Source of the DNA: Manduca sexta
Taxonomy: Eukaryota > Arthropoda > Insecta > Lepidoptera > Sphingidae
Reading direction: 5' to 3'
Assembly (NCBI RefSeq): GCF_014839805.1
Contig: NC_051141.1
Span: 10,858,777 to 10,922,776, forward strand
DNA length: 64,000 bases
Positions 49,707 through 63,335 of this stretch are shown here, in pieces. The translations under genes and the position numbers were made by a program. Below the pieces are notes generated by a model, which saw only the letters and a list, made by a program, of their open reading frames with translations, had not been told where the DNA came from and made no database searches. Each line of letters begins with the position of its first letter. Position 1 is the stretch's first letter.

Positions 49707-52700
49707 TTCGTAAGGCTCGTACAAAATTTGTACCAGTACAAGTATTAAATCACCTACAATTTAATAAACTTTTCTCGATCAAAACCCGATTACATTTTTA
49801 GCACTTATTTAAAATTCACACCTGATATTCAGTTACGTACAGCTATGTTTCCTCAGAAGGATAATATTTTCTCACTTTTCACAGAATTATTAAATTTTAA
49901 CATTCTCTGAGATTTCTTTTATATATCGACTGTAGCTTTTTGAATGAATAATTTAAAATTATTTTATGTTACAATATATTTTAATAATAATATTCATGTA
50001 TTTAAATACTTTTACATTATATGCTATGATCCAGTTTGATAGTGAGCTTTTAAGTATTATGGTGACAATTAAGGAATTCCATGATACAAACTAAAGACAC
50101 CATTATATTAATCTGTCTGTATAACAGTCACATTAAATTTACAGTTGATTGATCGTGGAGCGTGTCGAAATGAAAAAATATTGTTTACATTTATAACTTA
50201 AACACCACCATAATATTAAGCATCCGCAAACCTGAAGATGGAATCCACGGGCATCTACGCGTATCTACGCGCAAAGTAAGCTGCCCATAAAGAATATAAC
50301 AGTCTACAAATGGCCTACGGCTTTGCCAAGAGCCAATCACTAAAGACCTCATCAAATATATAAGATTATTCATTATTAGTTCACGCCACTGCACGAAGCA
50401 GGGTACTAATGTATATTGCTATAATACAATTAAAGGTAAATTAAATTGATAAATCTATAATCAACTACGATGTTATTATGGTAGTAGTAAAGGGCTAGGC
50501 AATTAGATACCAAGTGAAGCACAATTAAATTCATAATACGTGAAGCGAAAACGTTATAGTACTACTTAAGCACATTGCGCGCACGGAGGAGGCGAGTCGC
50601 ATCGTTAAACTTCATATACAGAAGTAGTGATAGCGACAAACAGAAGAGAGAAAACTCAATAAAGTCTAACTGAAAAATGTAATAAATTTCGTGGGCATTT
50701 CAAACACCGGGGAACCACAATTTTAATCTTTGAGTTCAAAAAGTGAATACGCAAATATAATTTCGCTACACTCCCTTATCACTCGCAACTTTCAACCCTT
50801 ATTGAAAATCATAAGGTACATAATAATGTAATGTCGTAAGAACGACAATACGATACTTGTTTAAATTAATTCTGCGCTCTACACCTCTCTGCCTGCCCCT
50901 TCACCATAATACCATAACGCCGTACAATTTAATCACCTTGGAATTGGAAATAATATTAATAATCTTACAAACAATTACAATATATTATCTCAAAACTAGT
51001 AGTCATTGAGGTATATAGCATTTACGTGAGTTAATCAGATTCAATAATTAGTATACATTCCAGTTCTATATAACATTTTTTTGTGATTATATCTATATTA
51101 AATATCAGCATAAAACTCTTGATAAAACACCATTTGTAACATATATCATATATATCTCATATTTACTCCAAGATATTGACATGACTATATATTATGTATT
51201 TTAAGACTTTGCTCGAAATATCACGGGCGTTGCTTGCCTGGGCAGTGATGTGTCCCTGTGAAACTATTACCAACACGCCACTACGCGAGAAGTGACATAT
51301 TTGTGCAATAGTACCCTGTAGACAATATTTTATTCTATAAGGTACCACAAAACAAGGCATTAAGGACTCAAGCGATGAAAGTACAAACTTCAAATGACAT
51401 AACAGTAATTTTATACTTCATTATCTTATCAATTACAATTGTGGCTAGAATATATTTTAGTATACACACAGTACAATACAGTGGGTAACATGGTGCAATT
51501 ATAATTTAAATCTAAGGCGATCAATTACAACTCTTGGGTCCTATTCACCTCTTTGACTATAATTATTACAAATCCTTATGCTAAATGTAATTTTTATAGC
51601 AATCTTTGTGTGGAATGTATACTAAAATTGAATTGTTGAAAGTCTCCTCAATAGGCATAATGACGAGTACTTCCCCAGGGAGTGACGTCATAAAACGGCA
51701 AGCTTGCAGTCCGAATAGGTACACGACGATTATCTGGAAACAATATACGAACGTGTTTAAATTCGAATTTATAACATAATTCGAAATACATACGAGTCAT
51801 ATTGAAACAGGCGACATAACAACAATATTGCAGATTGCATGGGCAGCATTATAATTACTCATATTACAACAACAATATGACTTATGTTTCGTAAGCAAAG
51901 TTACCCGTGCATGTAATTCCTTAAAAGTAAGGGCAGCATATTATATTTGTAGTAATTATTTAATCCATATAAAAACTATTGATTGTATTACTGTCACACC
52001 CACCATTACAAATCATGTGACCCAGGATCTACAATGACACTTTTAATTATTTGCCCCAGACAATAAAGCTCAGCGTCTCTAATAATTAAAAAAATACTAT
52101 TTAAAGATGCAACAAGCATAGTGCTTTGTATGTATGCCCAATATTATATTTATTATAATATTACGATTATAATAATGTTTTGTCGGGCAATAAATAAACT
52201 CTGCATAAAACAAAATTAATTAAATTGTAAGTATAGTATAGTTGGAATTATAATTAGTTATTCAGTGCAGCAAAGCAGGAAATAAATTGGTTTCATACAA
52301 AAACAATTAACTTCAAACATGAGAACTTTTAAAAATAGAATAACCTCTTTTAATACTCTATAATTAAAAAGGGACTATGTTACAGCTCATGCAAACATTT
52401 TTTTTATTTGGAATGGGTATAAGTTGTAACAAAATTACGAATACCAAGAAAATTCGGCCTAGTTTCCATAACACAACTGCAAAAAATATTTACGTATTAT
52501 AAGTTTCGACATAGCGCAAGGAGAGAAATATAGGTCCACAAAAGATCCAAGAAGTCGTAAGTTATAAACATTGTACAAAATATAAATAGTCGGTTATATA
52601 ACAACAAGCGGATGGTCAAATTTTGCGTTACACTTTATAAACTAAGTGACACTTTGTAAACAATATACCCTTGAAAAATCCACAACATTATACAACGGCA

Positions 52701-54814
52701 CACAACATTAATCAAGAAATCAATCATCACCAATATAGATGATTTATGTTTTCTGTCTCTCTTATCATGTCGTCAATGCGACTTCGTGATCATCGCAAAC
52801 TCGCACGAATTTTAGTCGTACGAATCCGTAATCAAACGACGATCTTATTGGCATTCGCGCGACTAAAATGTTTGATAAACTATTAGCGAGAACTAAGTTC
52901 ATATATTGATGTCTAACAGATATCCTAATTGAATTCGCGCAATAATCACTTTCTGTTGTAGTGGCGCGACGTGAAAGGCGGAGCAGGACCGTCTTATAAT
53001 CTCATTTTCATCAAACATTGCGTACTACATCAGTTTTTTTTTTTGCAATTGAGACCCTAAAAAATAGGTCATCCACAAATTTTCCGAAAACAGAAACTAG
53101 AGCGTTTCCGACGTACATAGTTATCGCCGATGCCGTGCAAAATGTGAACCAGGATCTATGGCCGCTCACTTCTTAAATTCGCGCTAAGATCACGTGATCT
53201 TACCGCGTTATATTAGACCAAATTTTTTTAACGCGCGAACCTGCGATGGTCCCATTCCCAATTGGCACGACGATCGCGTAGTCGCGTTGTATTGGTACTT
53301 CTTCAGACATGATTCTACTAAAAGACGGCCGACACCTAGCCGGTTGATTGTGACAGCGAATTCAGTGGGTAGACCACAATAGGCTGACATGGAGAATGTC
53401 AGATGATCAAGGGCCGACTCTAACGGTCTTTTGTTGTTGACGAAATATACTTCATATTATATTTAGAACACAATATTTGCCTATTTTGTAATTTAAACTT
53501 TGTTTTAACACTTCTATCGTGGATTTCTCTGTAATTGATTTGATAGAACAAATAGTTTCCCAGGTATATCATTGGAATAATTACATTTCGCGAATGCGCT
53601 AGCGCAAACGACATCCACAAAGTTACAATATGTTTTATTTCGCATTGTACCATAATAATGATTATACTTATATTAAAATTCGCTTTCTTTCAGTAAAGCA
53701 GCAATACATAAATATTGAATACTTTCGACACAATATCTACGCATATGCAATTTATAAACCAATTGTACTTTAATGGTCTCAACATATTGTTTAGTGAATT
53801 AAGCAGAAACAACTTATTTATAATGAACAAAATTGTCCACAACTGGTATAAATAAAAAAATATTTTTAACAATTACTAACGTAAATAAAGCTTGATAGAC
53901 TAATTAATAGTTAAACCTATATCTAAATTCTTCCAAAAACTTACGATGTGCCGTATTCTTAAATGATACGATTGAAATACCTATATTCAATAATATATTT
54001 ACGTAGATATCATCAATTATTGTCAACAGACTGTGAGCTTATTGCCAGCATTTGCGTATAATCTATGTATTATGTCTATATGTGGACACGATATAGGCAT
54101 TTTGTACATCATAGTTCATGTTTACGTTATAAAAGTTAATTATATCAACAAACTATTGAACTGTTATCATTACATTTGCTTAAATCATAAAACCTCATTA
54201 ATTAAGTCCAAAGTTAAAATAATTTATGTTTTAATAATTCTTTTCATCGATATAATGCATATATTTTAGTCGCTGCTTATATTAAAACATAATGTTTGAA
54301 TTTACATCAATAGCATATACATCGCAGACAACTCCACATTCGCGTATAAAAATAACAATCGCATGGCATCAACTACTAAATTAAAACTGAAGCCTACTAT
54401 TAAAGTAAATAAACATAAAACCTCATAGCTGTTTTTCAAAGAAATAATATGGTGAATATTCTCAAGATTTGTCAAACTATTTTTTATCTTACGACACAAT
54501 AGCTAAGCATTCTGACACAAGTACAAAGCTTAGGTAACATAAATATTTCAAACTAAACATGAATTATCATCATCCTGGATCTCTAGTTTCGAACCTATCC
54601 TTTATAATCACAGAATTAACATTATGCTATTATATAAATGATACATATGCATAAAGTTAAATATATACGTATCATTGACGTACATTCTATATACACGAAC
54701 GTCTATATAAACTATTTGTTCAACGCCTGAACTAAAATGGCAACTAAAACATCACTGTTATAGCTTATTTATTCACTTGCACCACAAATAATTTTACTTA
54801 TTTGACTAATATTT
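49707..54814. other. Gene-poor intergenic stretch
   Basis: AT-rich with no supported gene. GC-richer patches at about 51210-51370 and 52930-53410 contain short frames on both strands without splice context or recognisable domains; they may be old repeats or regulatory DNA. Confidence 0.45.
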
Positions 54815-54820
54815 TTTATT
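54815..54820 (-). promoter_or_regulatory. Candidate polyadenylation signal for the MEP-1-like gene
   Basis: AATAAA on the minus strand about 210 bp beyond the stop codon at 55028. Confidence 0.4.
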
Positions 54821-55027
54821 CACATCCAGGTTCGCACTTAGACTCGCGTTTTTACATTATGAGCGCCACTCCGTACACAACCACATGCATCAATATAAGT
54901 ACCATATTAAATCAGTTTGAATGGATGACAATTCAATTGAACACAATGAATGTTCGTAACGCCAAATCTAGTACATAGTACATATATATGATGATAAATA
55001 TATATTGACATAAAAAAATATATCACC

Positions 55028-58000
55028 TTATTTATCTTTCGATGCAGTCGCTGTCGCCTTTGCGGGCTGTGGTATGATAGTAATCTCATCGTTAATCTTT
55101 AAAGGTTTGAGAAGCGAATCACTGTTCGCAGTAGTTTTCGCAGACGATGAGCAAGTTTTGCTCTTGTCCATAACTCGTTTAGCGACGACACTGTGCGTGG
55201 AGTACACGTGGTTCTCGAACTGCTTGTACATGCCAAATGTGGCTGTGCATACAGTGCATTTGTAAGATAAATGTGCCGGCTTCAATGTGAGACTGTGGTC
55301 TCTGGCCACATGGTTCAGCAGTTTCCATTGGTACACCTGGAATTTATAAACGTTTGTGTTAATAATACTGCCAATTACTTTTATATGTATCTAGCTAGGC
55401 AATTGTATTGTACGCACTCTGCCACAAACTGGACATCTGCCGGCATCTTTTCCCTTATTTGCAGCCTCCTGCATGGAACTGGTGACAAGGCCGTGTGAGC
55501 CCAACAAATGTCTCTCTAGCCCTTGATCGGTAAAGAACCTGAAAACAAACGCAAAAAGAAACCATTTTTTATGTTAACGCGAAAGTTAGACATTGGAATA
55601 AAACTATTTTGCGGATTCCCAAAATAGTTTTATGGATTGTATGTTTGGTGTATGTATATTTTTAGAGACGACAATATGATCTTAACGGAAAAATCTATTT
55701 TATTTTTCGCGCAGGTAGAAAATGTCTTAATCGTGGTGTAGGTGAAGCACACGCCTGCTACAATCATGACCAAAACACAGTAAAAGGCCGCGAAAAAGGA
55801 ATAAATAAGCCATTAAGGGTGGTTCCTACCAAAATGGTCTATGACGAAAATCCAAGCACAATAAAATAAATCAGCCCTTTCAAAGGTCGCTCAGATTTGT
55901 CTTAAGTGGAACGTAGCTAATTTAGAACATTGCATAATTCTGGCTGAACCCTAATCTCCAAATGTAATACCAAAAAGTGAACCACTTTTTTTTCGTAGAA
56001 TATTAGGATGTTAATTCTAACCTAAAATATAAATGTACCGAGAAACATTAGACAATGGTAGATCTATAACGTGCTTCCCAAATTACTTTTAAAATGAAAT
56101 AAATATAAGACTCGTAAGGTGAAGGAAAAATGAAATTGATAATATTTATTTATAAATAAATATTCTCAAATATAGCAACATACCTGTCACCTTAAAATAA
56201 ACATTGTCTGACCTACACGTTACAAATAAGGTGCTTTATTCGGCAATCTTGCATTTTGTTATTTCCCACTCCGCGAGTCTTCCATGTTTTGCTGATAAGT
56301 AATGTGAATGTGAACAAACCACATACCTAAATTGACATTTTTGGCAGTTAAGAGGAGGCCTGTTGTATATCATCTTCGGGTGTATCTTGACTTTGTGTAT
56401 CCACTGCATGTGGTTCCTGAGTTGTTCGAGGTCCTTTATGTAGCCGTCGCATATTTCGCAAATCACGAACGTGCTCTTCGACTGCTGCACGGGCGGCGGC
56501 TGAACGGGCTGCGGTTGTCGCGGCAAAGGCGTGATAGATATAGACGGCTGGTGCACGACCTTCTGTTTCTGCAATAACCACAGATATCACCTTGTAACGC
56601 CTTTGAATGGTGAATGCCATATTACGCGCTAGTACGTCCAATTTCGCACAATATTCGAACTCTATATACAAAGCCGCATCGCTCTTGTTAAGATATAATA
56701 TTGATATACTATTGATACTGAAATCAAAACTGCCTTTGGATCAGTTACATTTGAATCATTGACAAATGACGCGCTTGGATACTTCCTTTTTAAAAATATA
56801 ACAAATATAAAGGCAATAAATATAAGGGTATTAAGTTCTCAAACAATATAAACGCTAAGTATTTGACCAAATCTGTAAAATTTATACTTCTGTATTATAT
56901 ATAAAGCTGAAGAGTTTGTTTGATTGAACGCGCTACTCTCAGGAACTACTTGTTCAAATTTTAAAAAATGATAGTATATTAAATACCGCCATGTTAATAA
57001 GCCATAGCGTTCGGGTTTTATACAAACTTTTGCTGGTAATATCTATATTTAGCTCTTATCAAAATATTGAGTAAATAAATTGTTTTCATGCGTATTTTTC
57101 TATTTGTTTCCCCCAGAAGCATTCCGCACTAGGCGCAGACAAAGGGCGGTATTGTTATGAAATAGTCAACGATGTTGATGGTTTTCGGTTATTTAAATCG
57201 ATAGATCTCATCATTATTATATTGGAAATGAGAGTGTAAAGCTTAGCAGATTGCACATTAAATGTATTGAGAGTATTTGTTTAAAAGATTTGATGTGATT
57301 GGGTGATATTGCATATTATCCGTAGTAAACACCGTACGCTTTAAATATGAACCAAAGTAAAAAGCTTTTATATCCCCTTCAAGCTATAGAGACAGTTCAT
57401 GAGCACCATCAGAATCAACTGCTTCTTTATATACAACTTAGATTAGATCCTTCTTTGTCAATTATTGGTCTAAAATTTTATTTTCATAAAGACTTTAGTC
57501 ATGTATTTTATTTTACATGTTACTTCAACAACATTATCGTGGGCTTAAATATTAAGTCAAATGTTCGTATGAAACCCTGTATAATTGGCCCATAGCTTAC
57601 AAAACAAGTAGGTTCACTTACCGTGGGATAATTCGATGAAGGAATCACAGGCGAGTTATGCCTGGCCATAATGCCTCCACGTACAATGGGCGTTCCGTGG
57701 ACCGGCGCAGCTCGCGGCGGGATCGCCATAGGCGAGCGGCCACGTGGCCTGTAGGCCGAACTCACACCAGGCAACATATTGGCCACTGTCATTGGCCTGC
57801 TCAAGTTGGGGCCCAAATTACCACGATTGAATGAACTTTGATACGGGTTCATAACACTATTGCGCGATTTTGTTATCTGAAACATAAAATTATCCATTGT
57901 TATAGATTCCATAATAAAATATAAGATAAAATATGAATACTCAACAATATACCTTTGGTATTTTAGCTGGAGGTTCCCACTCAATTGGTGGGGCTAAATT

Positions 58001-61000
58001 CAAATCTGGCTTAAACCTCTTTGCACATGGAATCAAGTGACGGGCGAGTTTGCCCTTACCATTATCCTCAAATGGACAGTTAGCACATTGATGATATGCA
58101 GGGGCTCTTTCTAATTTCCCTCTAATATTGTGTTCTGCTTCCATGTGGAATAAGATATCATGTGGACTTCGGATTTCAAAGGAACAGAAATTACATTTAT
58201 ATACATTATTTTTCATATGTGGGGTTTCTAAATGATGAGACATGACTAATGCAGATTCAGACTTGAAGCTACAATATTCGCATTTCTTCTGAGTAAATGA
58301 ATATGGCAAATTATTTTCTTTACTTAATTCTATATTTTTCATTAAGGATGCAATAGAAGTCTCGGTAGCTTTAGTGCTATGACCTGACTTTTTCTCTCGA
58401 TGCATCTTTCTATTTTGCTGTTTTAATAAATCATGTTGTACATATTCCTGGACTAGATTATAGCCAATATCAATGAAAAATTTACCAAGAGAACAGTCAA
58501 AGTAATTATCAGATTTAGATTGACAGATTTGTTCCGAAGTCAATTCAGTAACTTCTTTTATGTTATCAATTGGATCTGCTTTATCCTTGATGACTGTTAT
58601 TTTATCTTCTTCATCACTAAGGATATCATCATCAGAGTCTGTAGATGATTCTCCATCCCAGGAAACATCATCATCTTCATCTTTACGCTGATTTCGTTCT
58701 GAAAAGAGTATAATCATAATATTTTGAAATAAAATATGAATAGTTTATATTTTTTAGATATAATACCTTTTTTTTCAGCCTTTTTCTTCAATTTTTCTGA
58801 TTCTCCTTTATCTTCCTCAAATGGTTCTCCTTCAGCCTTTTCTTTTTTATCTTGTTTTGTGTTATCATCTTTATCATTCTCTTCTTTTTGTTTATCTTCT
58901 TTTGTAGGAGTATCTATATCTTCTTTGGCTTTTATCTCGTCTAGTTCTTTGCCTAGTGTATCTACAAATTCCCTAAAAGGTTTCAATGAAGGTTTTTCAT
59001 AAACATAAGGAACAATGAATGAAGGTGCTTCCACAACAAACATATCATCTGTTAAAGAAGGTAAAATAGATGGAGGCTGTGGAGTAACATTGTTAACTGT
59101 ATTATTTTTACTGTTTATTGGTGTCACAGTTGTTCCTCGAGCAATAATACTCTGATATAAATTGTGTGCACTTGTGCTCATGGTTACACCTGCAACTTTG
59201 TTTACTGGTCTTTTTTCAGAGTTTGTATCTATAATCACTACAGTGGGTTCTTTTTTCTGGTTGTTACTATGATTAGATTTCATTTGCTTAGCCGCCATCT
59301 CCACAAGAGATCTTGTGTTGTTAATGATAATAGGTTTAGATTTATGCCTCAATGCATCTACATAAACTATTTCTTCTACATCTGACTCGGTACCATTTTC
59401 CATGTCATCAATGTATCGTTTTCTCTTTATAGCTCTGCTACTTCTGCGCAGTTGGACTTTTTCATCACCTTTTGTGTCTGGTTTTTCAACTTGTTTTATA
59501 GTGGATTCCTCATTATCACTTTCAATTTCTTGAATTTCAGGGCTTGTTGAATCATGGGAATTCCCATTATGATTATCCATTCTATCATTTTCTAACATTA
59601 TTATATCATTCTTTGTTTTTTGACTTCCATGAGAAGACTCATCACATCCATCTATCTCATGATCCGTTATGATACCAACAGAATCATGAGCTTTGTGTTC
59701 TCCATCAGAAGCATCTTCTTCTGATGAGTCATCTTCAGAATCAATTTCATCTTCCATATTCTACAAGAATAATAGCATTGCGTATTACTTTGTAAAGTAT
59801 TGTTTAAAGGGAACAGAATAAAATATTATTAGATATAATTTTTATAAAAATATTCTAATATCAATAAATTATAATAAAATTGTACAGTAGTACATTTATT
59901 CACTCTATTTTTTATTGTAAATATTTATGGAATATAAACTAGGAGTTTTTGGGAATCCTGATATTTACAGCAAGTTTGTGAGATTATATTTCAGTGTAAC
60001 AATTTAAAATAACATTTTATTTGGTTTAAACCTGGTAATGCTACATATTGCATAGTAATATTAAGTTGTTTAATATTTTTCACTAACATATTGGCTATGT
60101 ACGTAATGCATGGTTAGAGTATATAGTAAGGCGATCGCAGCGCACCCCATACCAGAAATTTATAAATTATTTGTTTCTGTTTATAACATCAATATACAGG
60201 ATGTCCCAGAAAGTAGTGTCAAGCCGAGGTCCAGAGATAGAGCACCCCTTGGGGTATCCGAATCACCCGTATGTATGTCCGCGATTTTTCATAGTATACG
60301 AGTTATGAATATTTTTCTGAACTTTTAAGAATTTTCGATTTGAACGATTAAATGTTTTCTTTAAAAAAAAATAGAAGACTTATTCGACATTTATTTATCG
60401 ACTCTAAATTTTCATTAGTTGTAATTTTTTGCTAAAACCAATCAGGGCCCTTATTCTGTATGATAGTGTAAACGCGTAACGCGGCCGTGTCATGTTATCT
60501 TCGGGAAAAGTGCGTGGAACGGTATTCTGTAAGCCAAATTTCTATAGTCCTAAACATGACGCGTTGTGTTACGTGCTTGTTACGCACTGTTAAAATAACG
60601 TGCGGGATAGAGAATAAGGCCCCAGATTCGTAACTTTAATGAAAATTATGAGAATGTTGGTGTAAAGTGAAAAATTTACATTCTATGAATTATAACTTAA
60701 ATTTTCTTCTTTAAAATAATAAACTAAACAGGTGATTTCGTAGTTCTAAGGTAAGTCAAATACTTTTCCAAATTCTCAACTTACATATTCATTAAAAAAA
60801 CATAGACCTTCATGGGGGCGATTTTGGCTAAAATCAGCCTTAAAAGACAGCAAGGTGGAAAATTCTTAAAATTTGCCATTAGATTACAATTTTTTTTTTT
60901 TTGATTTCTCATCACTCCTAGGATTAACTAGTTTGTAAACTAACCGAAAATGACTGCAAGAAAGCTATAAGTTAAACATTTGGCATGTACAAAGTGCCCA

Positions 61001-63118
61001 TGAATCTCTTGATATTAATACAAATCCATTAATAAAATATAAACAAGTCAATACCAGTTATGCTTAAATGTGTACCTGAAATACAATTATTAATTATTGC
61101 ATTTTTGAAATCGCATCCCCAAATCCAAACCAAACAAGTTTATAAAATAATAAAGAAACATGTAAACAGTTTTTTAAGAATCTATCTAAAGGTATGCAAT
61201 GTACACATTTGTATAATGTCATACTGATAAAAATGTATCTGACATTTATACACTTTTACACTGGTCTGACACAGTTCAGGGTGGGAGTTCAGTTAGGGTA
61301 GGAGGCGAGACTAAACCGACATTTGCCCATTTATTCCTCAGACAGCAATTCACTTGCACATATGCTCTGCAAATGTTTTTTATTTGCAATGTCATCAGAA
61401 ACAAAATATGTTGCCAGTATATTATATATGTAATATTTACATAAACACATATATATTAAATCAAACATACTCAAATTCCTTGAATGAGTATGTATGAACC
61501 ATTTAAGCATTATAAAGTTTTTATTAGAATAAAGTAAAAGTATGTATGCTATAAATAACAATAACTAAAAACATTTTCATTGATTCATATCAAAGCAAGT
61601 CTTAAGCTGTATATAAAATTTTAAATCTATAACCTCAATAATCACAAACTAGATAATATATATTTTTTTTAAACTGTTAAAACACTTGCCTGTTAATTTA
61701 GCTTCTTTTTTTAGTTATATAGTTTGCATAATCAAAGTAATGAACCCACAAAATGTTATGTATTGTTCATGCTTTTCTCTCCAAAACCATATTATACATT
61801 ATTCCCCTATTATAAACTCATGTTTTATATCAGCTATAGGTAATTTATACATAGAAGTTACTAAATTGTTATTAGAGACAATTCAAAATATTATACAATA
61901 ATTACATCAACCCTGTTTTATATACTGCCCTGCTGCTGGGCATGGCGTTCCTCAACTACTGAAAGGAATTAGGCCTTAGTCCACCATGCTGGCCTAGTGC
62001 CGATTGTTAGACTTCACAACCCCTCAAAGCTCCAATAGAGAACTTTTCAGGTGTACAGATTTCCTTACAAAATATTAAATAGCTTGTAATTATTTTAATA
62101 ATAAGTGACACTGTTCAGTTGTTGTTCAGTTCAAATCCCATTAATAATTCACAGCATTTAAACACTTCATGTTTAAAAGATTATTACAATTAACACTATG
62201 AGTGTATTTATTAAATACACAACAGCAATGCAATGTACAGGAAAATTCAAAAGTATATCTTATGAGGAACGTGCTATAACGCAATATTTCTACTAAAACC
62301 ATTGCACACTGTTATATATGAAGTAGGTGAATTACCATGGCTAGTACAATTGAAATTAAACACCATGATTAAAGACAGGACGGACACAACTGACATTTCA
62401 TTTGACACTATAAAGAGTACAAATTGTAACTTGTAAGTCCCCATTAAAAATGTATGTGTAATCAACTAATCATTGGAAATCATATAGAATAATAGATTGT
62501 ATAGTTAAGTATAATAATTTATGAAGTGCCAATTTGGTACTGTTGTAAACGATATTTAGCTTAGTAAATAAAAACATAAATTGCTGTTGGCAACAAATTA
62601 TTCTATAACAATGTTATTATTTATTAACTGTAAAGCATGAATTATCAAAACTTGTTTGCTTAATGTGTACTGTTAATTCTATAAGCAAACAATTAAAATA
62701 AACTTACCTCAATGATTTTGTCATATGATTCATCAATTTTGTGCTCATTAGTTTTTTCAGTACTAGTATGTAAAACATCCATGCAATTGGAGCGTGAATC
62801 ATCATTACTACCACAAGAGTTCTCTACATCACCATTTTCTTGTTCAGTTTCATTTTGAGTATGGCCATCATTGGACCAATCCTCAGTATGTACAGATTTG
62901 TCATTATTCTTCTCAACAGACTCTAAGTTGGCTTCACACCCAACATTAGACGATGGTGTTGTTGTGTTTATGTCACTGTCTGCATTGGGGCTGTTTTCAG
63001 TGCAAATAGCTTCATTGGCATCATTCTCTGGGAATTGTATATTGTCTTGTGGCTGATCATTAGGTGAACTAGGAGCATTGAGAGGATCTTCCATAGTGCC
63101 ATTTACTTCTCCATTCAT
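55028..63118 (-). CDS. MEP-1: MEP-1-like seven-zinc-finger nuclear protein (MOG interacting and ectopic P-granules protein 1)
   Basis: Minus-strand exons in transcript order: 63118-62708, 59760-58767, 58698-57953, 57876-57622, 56568-56327, 55538-55418, 55336-55028. The total is 3078 nt, 1025 residues, with consistent phases. Residues 1-about 520 are acidic and low-complexity, with a basic R-R-S-S-R-A-I-K-R-K-R patch likely to be a nuclear localisation signal. Zinc fingers lie at about 608-629, 637-658, 673-693 (C2HC), 839-860, 877-898, 918-937 and 950-971. The conserved-looking L-N-L-A-P-P-I-E-W-E-P-P-A-K-I-P-K follows finger 3; a Pro/Arg-rich linker (exon 4) separates the two clusters. Finger 5 is split by the exon 5/6 junction and finger 6 by the exon 6/7 junction. 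In Drosophila, MEP-1 partners the Mi-2 ATPase in a repressor complex; in C. elegans it also binds MOG helicases. The assignment rests on finger layout and remembered similarity. The start is the first Met of the long acidic frame. Confidence 0.78.
56900..57010 (+). repeat. Fragment of a common lepidopteran dispersed repeat in MEP-1 intron 4
   Basis: 'gctgaagagtttgtttgatt', 'gaacgcgctactctcaggaa', 'ctacttgttcaaat' match, from memory, the start of a highly repeated lepidopteran non-autonomous element. The 3' part is lost or diverged. Confidence 0.55.
60194..60990 (+). repeat. Unclassified dispersed repeat, copy interrupted by a MITE
   Basis: Collinear with the reverse complement of 46150-46742: 'aggatgtcccagaaagtagt' edge, 'ccgaggtccagagatagagc', 'ctcatcactcctagg', 'gcaagaaagctataagttaa'. 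It lies in intron 1 of the MEP-1-like gene. A 177-bp element at 60446-60622 is inserted in it. Confidence 0.85.
60446..60622. mobile_element. 177-bp nested MITE
   Basis: Ends are GGCCCTTATTCT and, read inward from the right, GGGCCTTATTCT: inverted repeats with one mismatch in 12. It is flanked by CAG on both sides (60443-60445 and 60623-60625), a possible 3-bp target duplication, which with the GGSCC-type terminus suggests PIF/Harbinger. The insertion is confirmed by the uninterrupted sibling repeat, which reads through 'caatcag' without it. Confidence 0.8.
61915..62090 (-). repeat. Common lepidopteran retrotransposon-tail repeat, minus orientation
   Basis: 'ctgctgggcatggcgttcct', 'gaattaggccttagtccacc', 'tgctggcctagtgccgattg', 'ttagacttcacaacccctca' are the reverse orientation of the family seen at 42535-42680, and keep the 'ctggccagcgtgg'-type centre that the other copy lacks. 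It lies in MEP-1 intron 1. Confidence 0.75.
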
Positions 63119-63234
63119 ATTGATACAAAACTACATTCCATGTGACACACACCTGTCAAAACAATCACAAATTAGGTTAGGTATGTCTAATGTCTTCATG
63201 ATCATGAGAATGAGACAAGAAGTATCTGAGCGTC

Positions 63235-63335
63235 ATATTTTTTATAGTGAACAACCGCCCCCTCCCGCCGCCCTTCTCCCCCCTGGCAAGGCGCTAGCAA
63301 TCAAAATGGCGGTGCCATGGTATAGCTCTAGAGCT
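63235..63335 (-). promoter_or_regulatory. GC-rich promoter-like stretch upstream of the MEP-1-like gene
   Basis: Pyrimidine- and C-rich DNA ('ccgccccctcccgccgccct') next to 'aaaatggcggtgcc', whose ATGGCGG core resembles a YY1/Pho-type site found at housekeeping promoters. It lies about 120-220 bp before the start codon on the minus strand. A pyrimidine-AG at about 63153 suggests the 5' UTR may itself be spliced. Confidence 0.4.

Noticed and set aside
58736..59002. Ser/Phe-rich plus-strand frame
   Set aside because: Antisense shadow of the Lys/Glu-rich region of the MEP-1-like exon 2.
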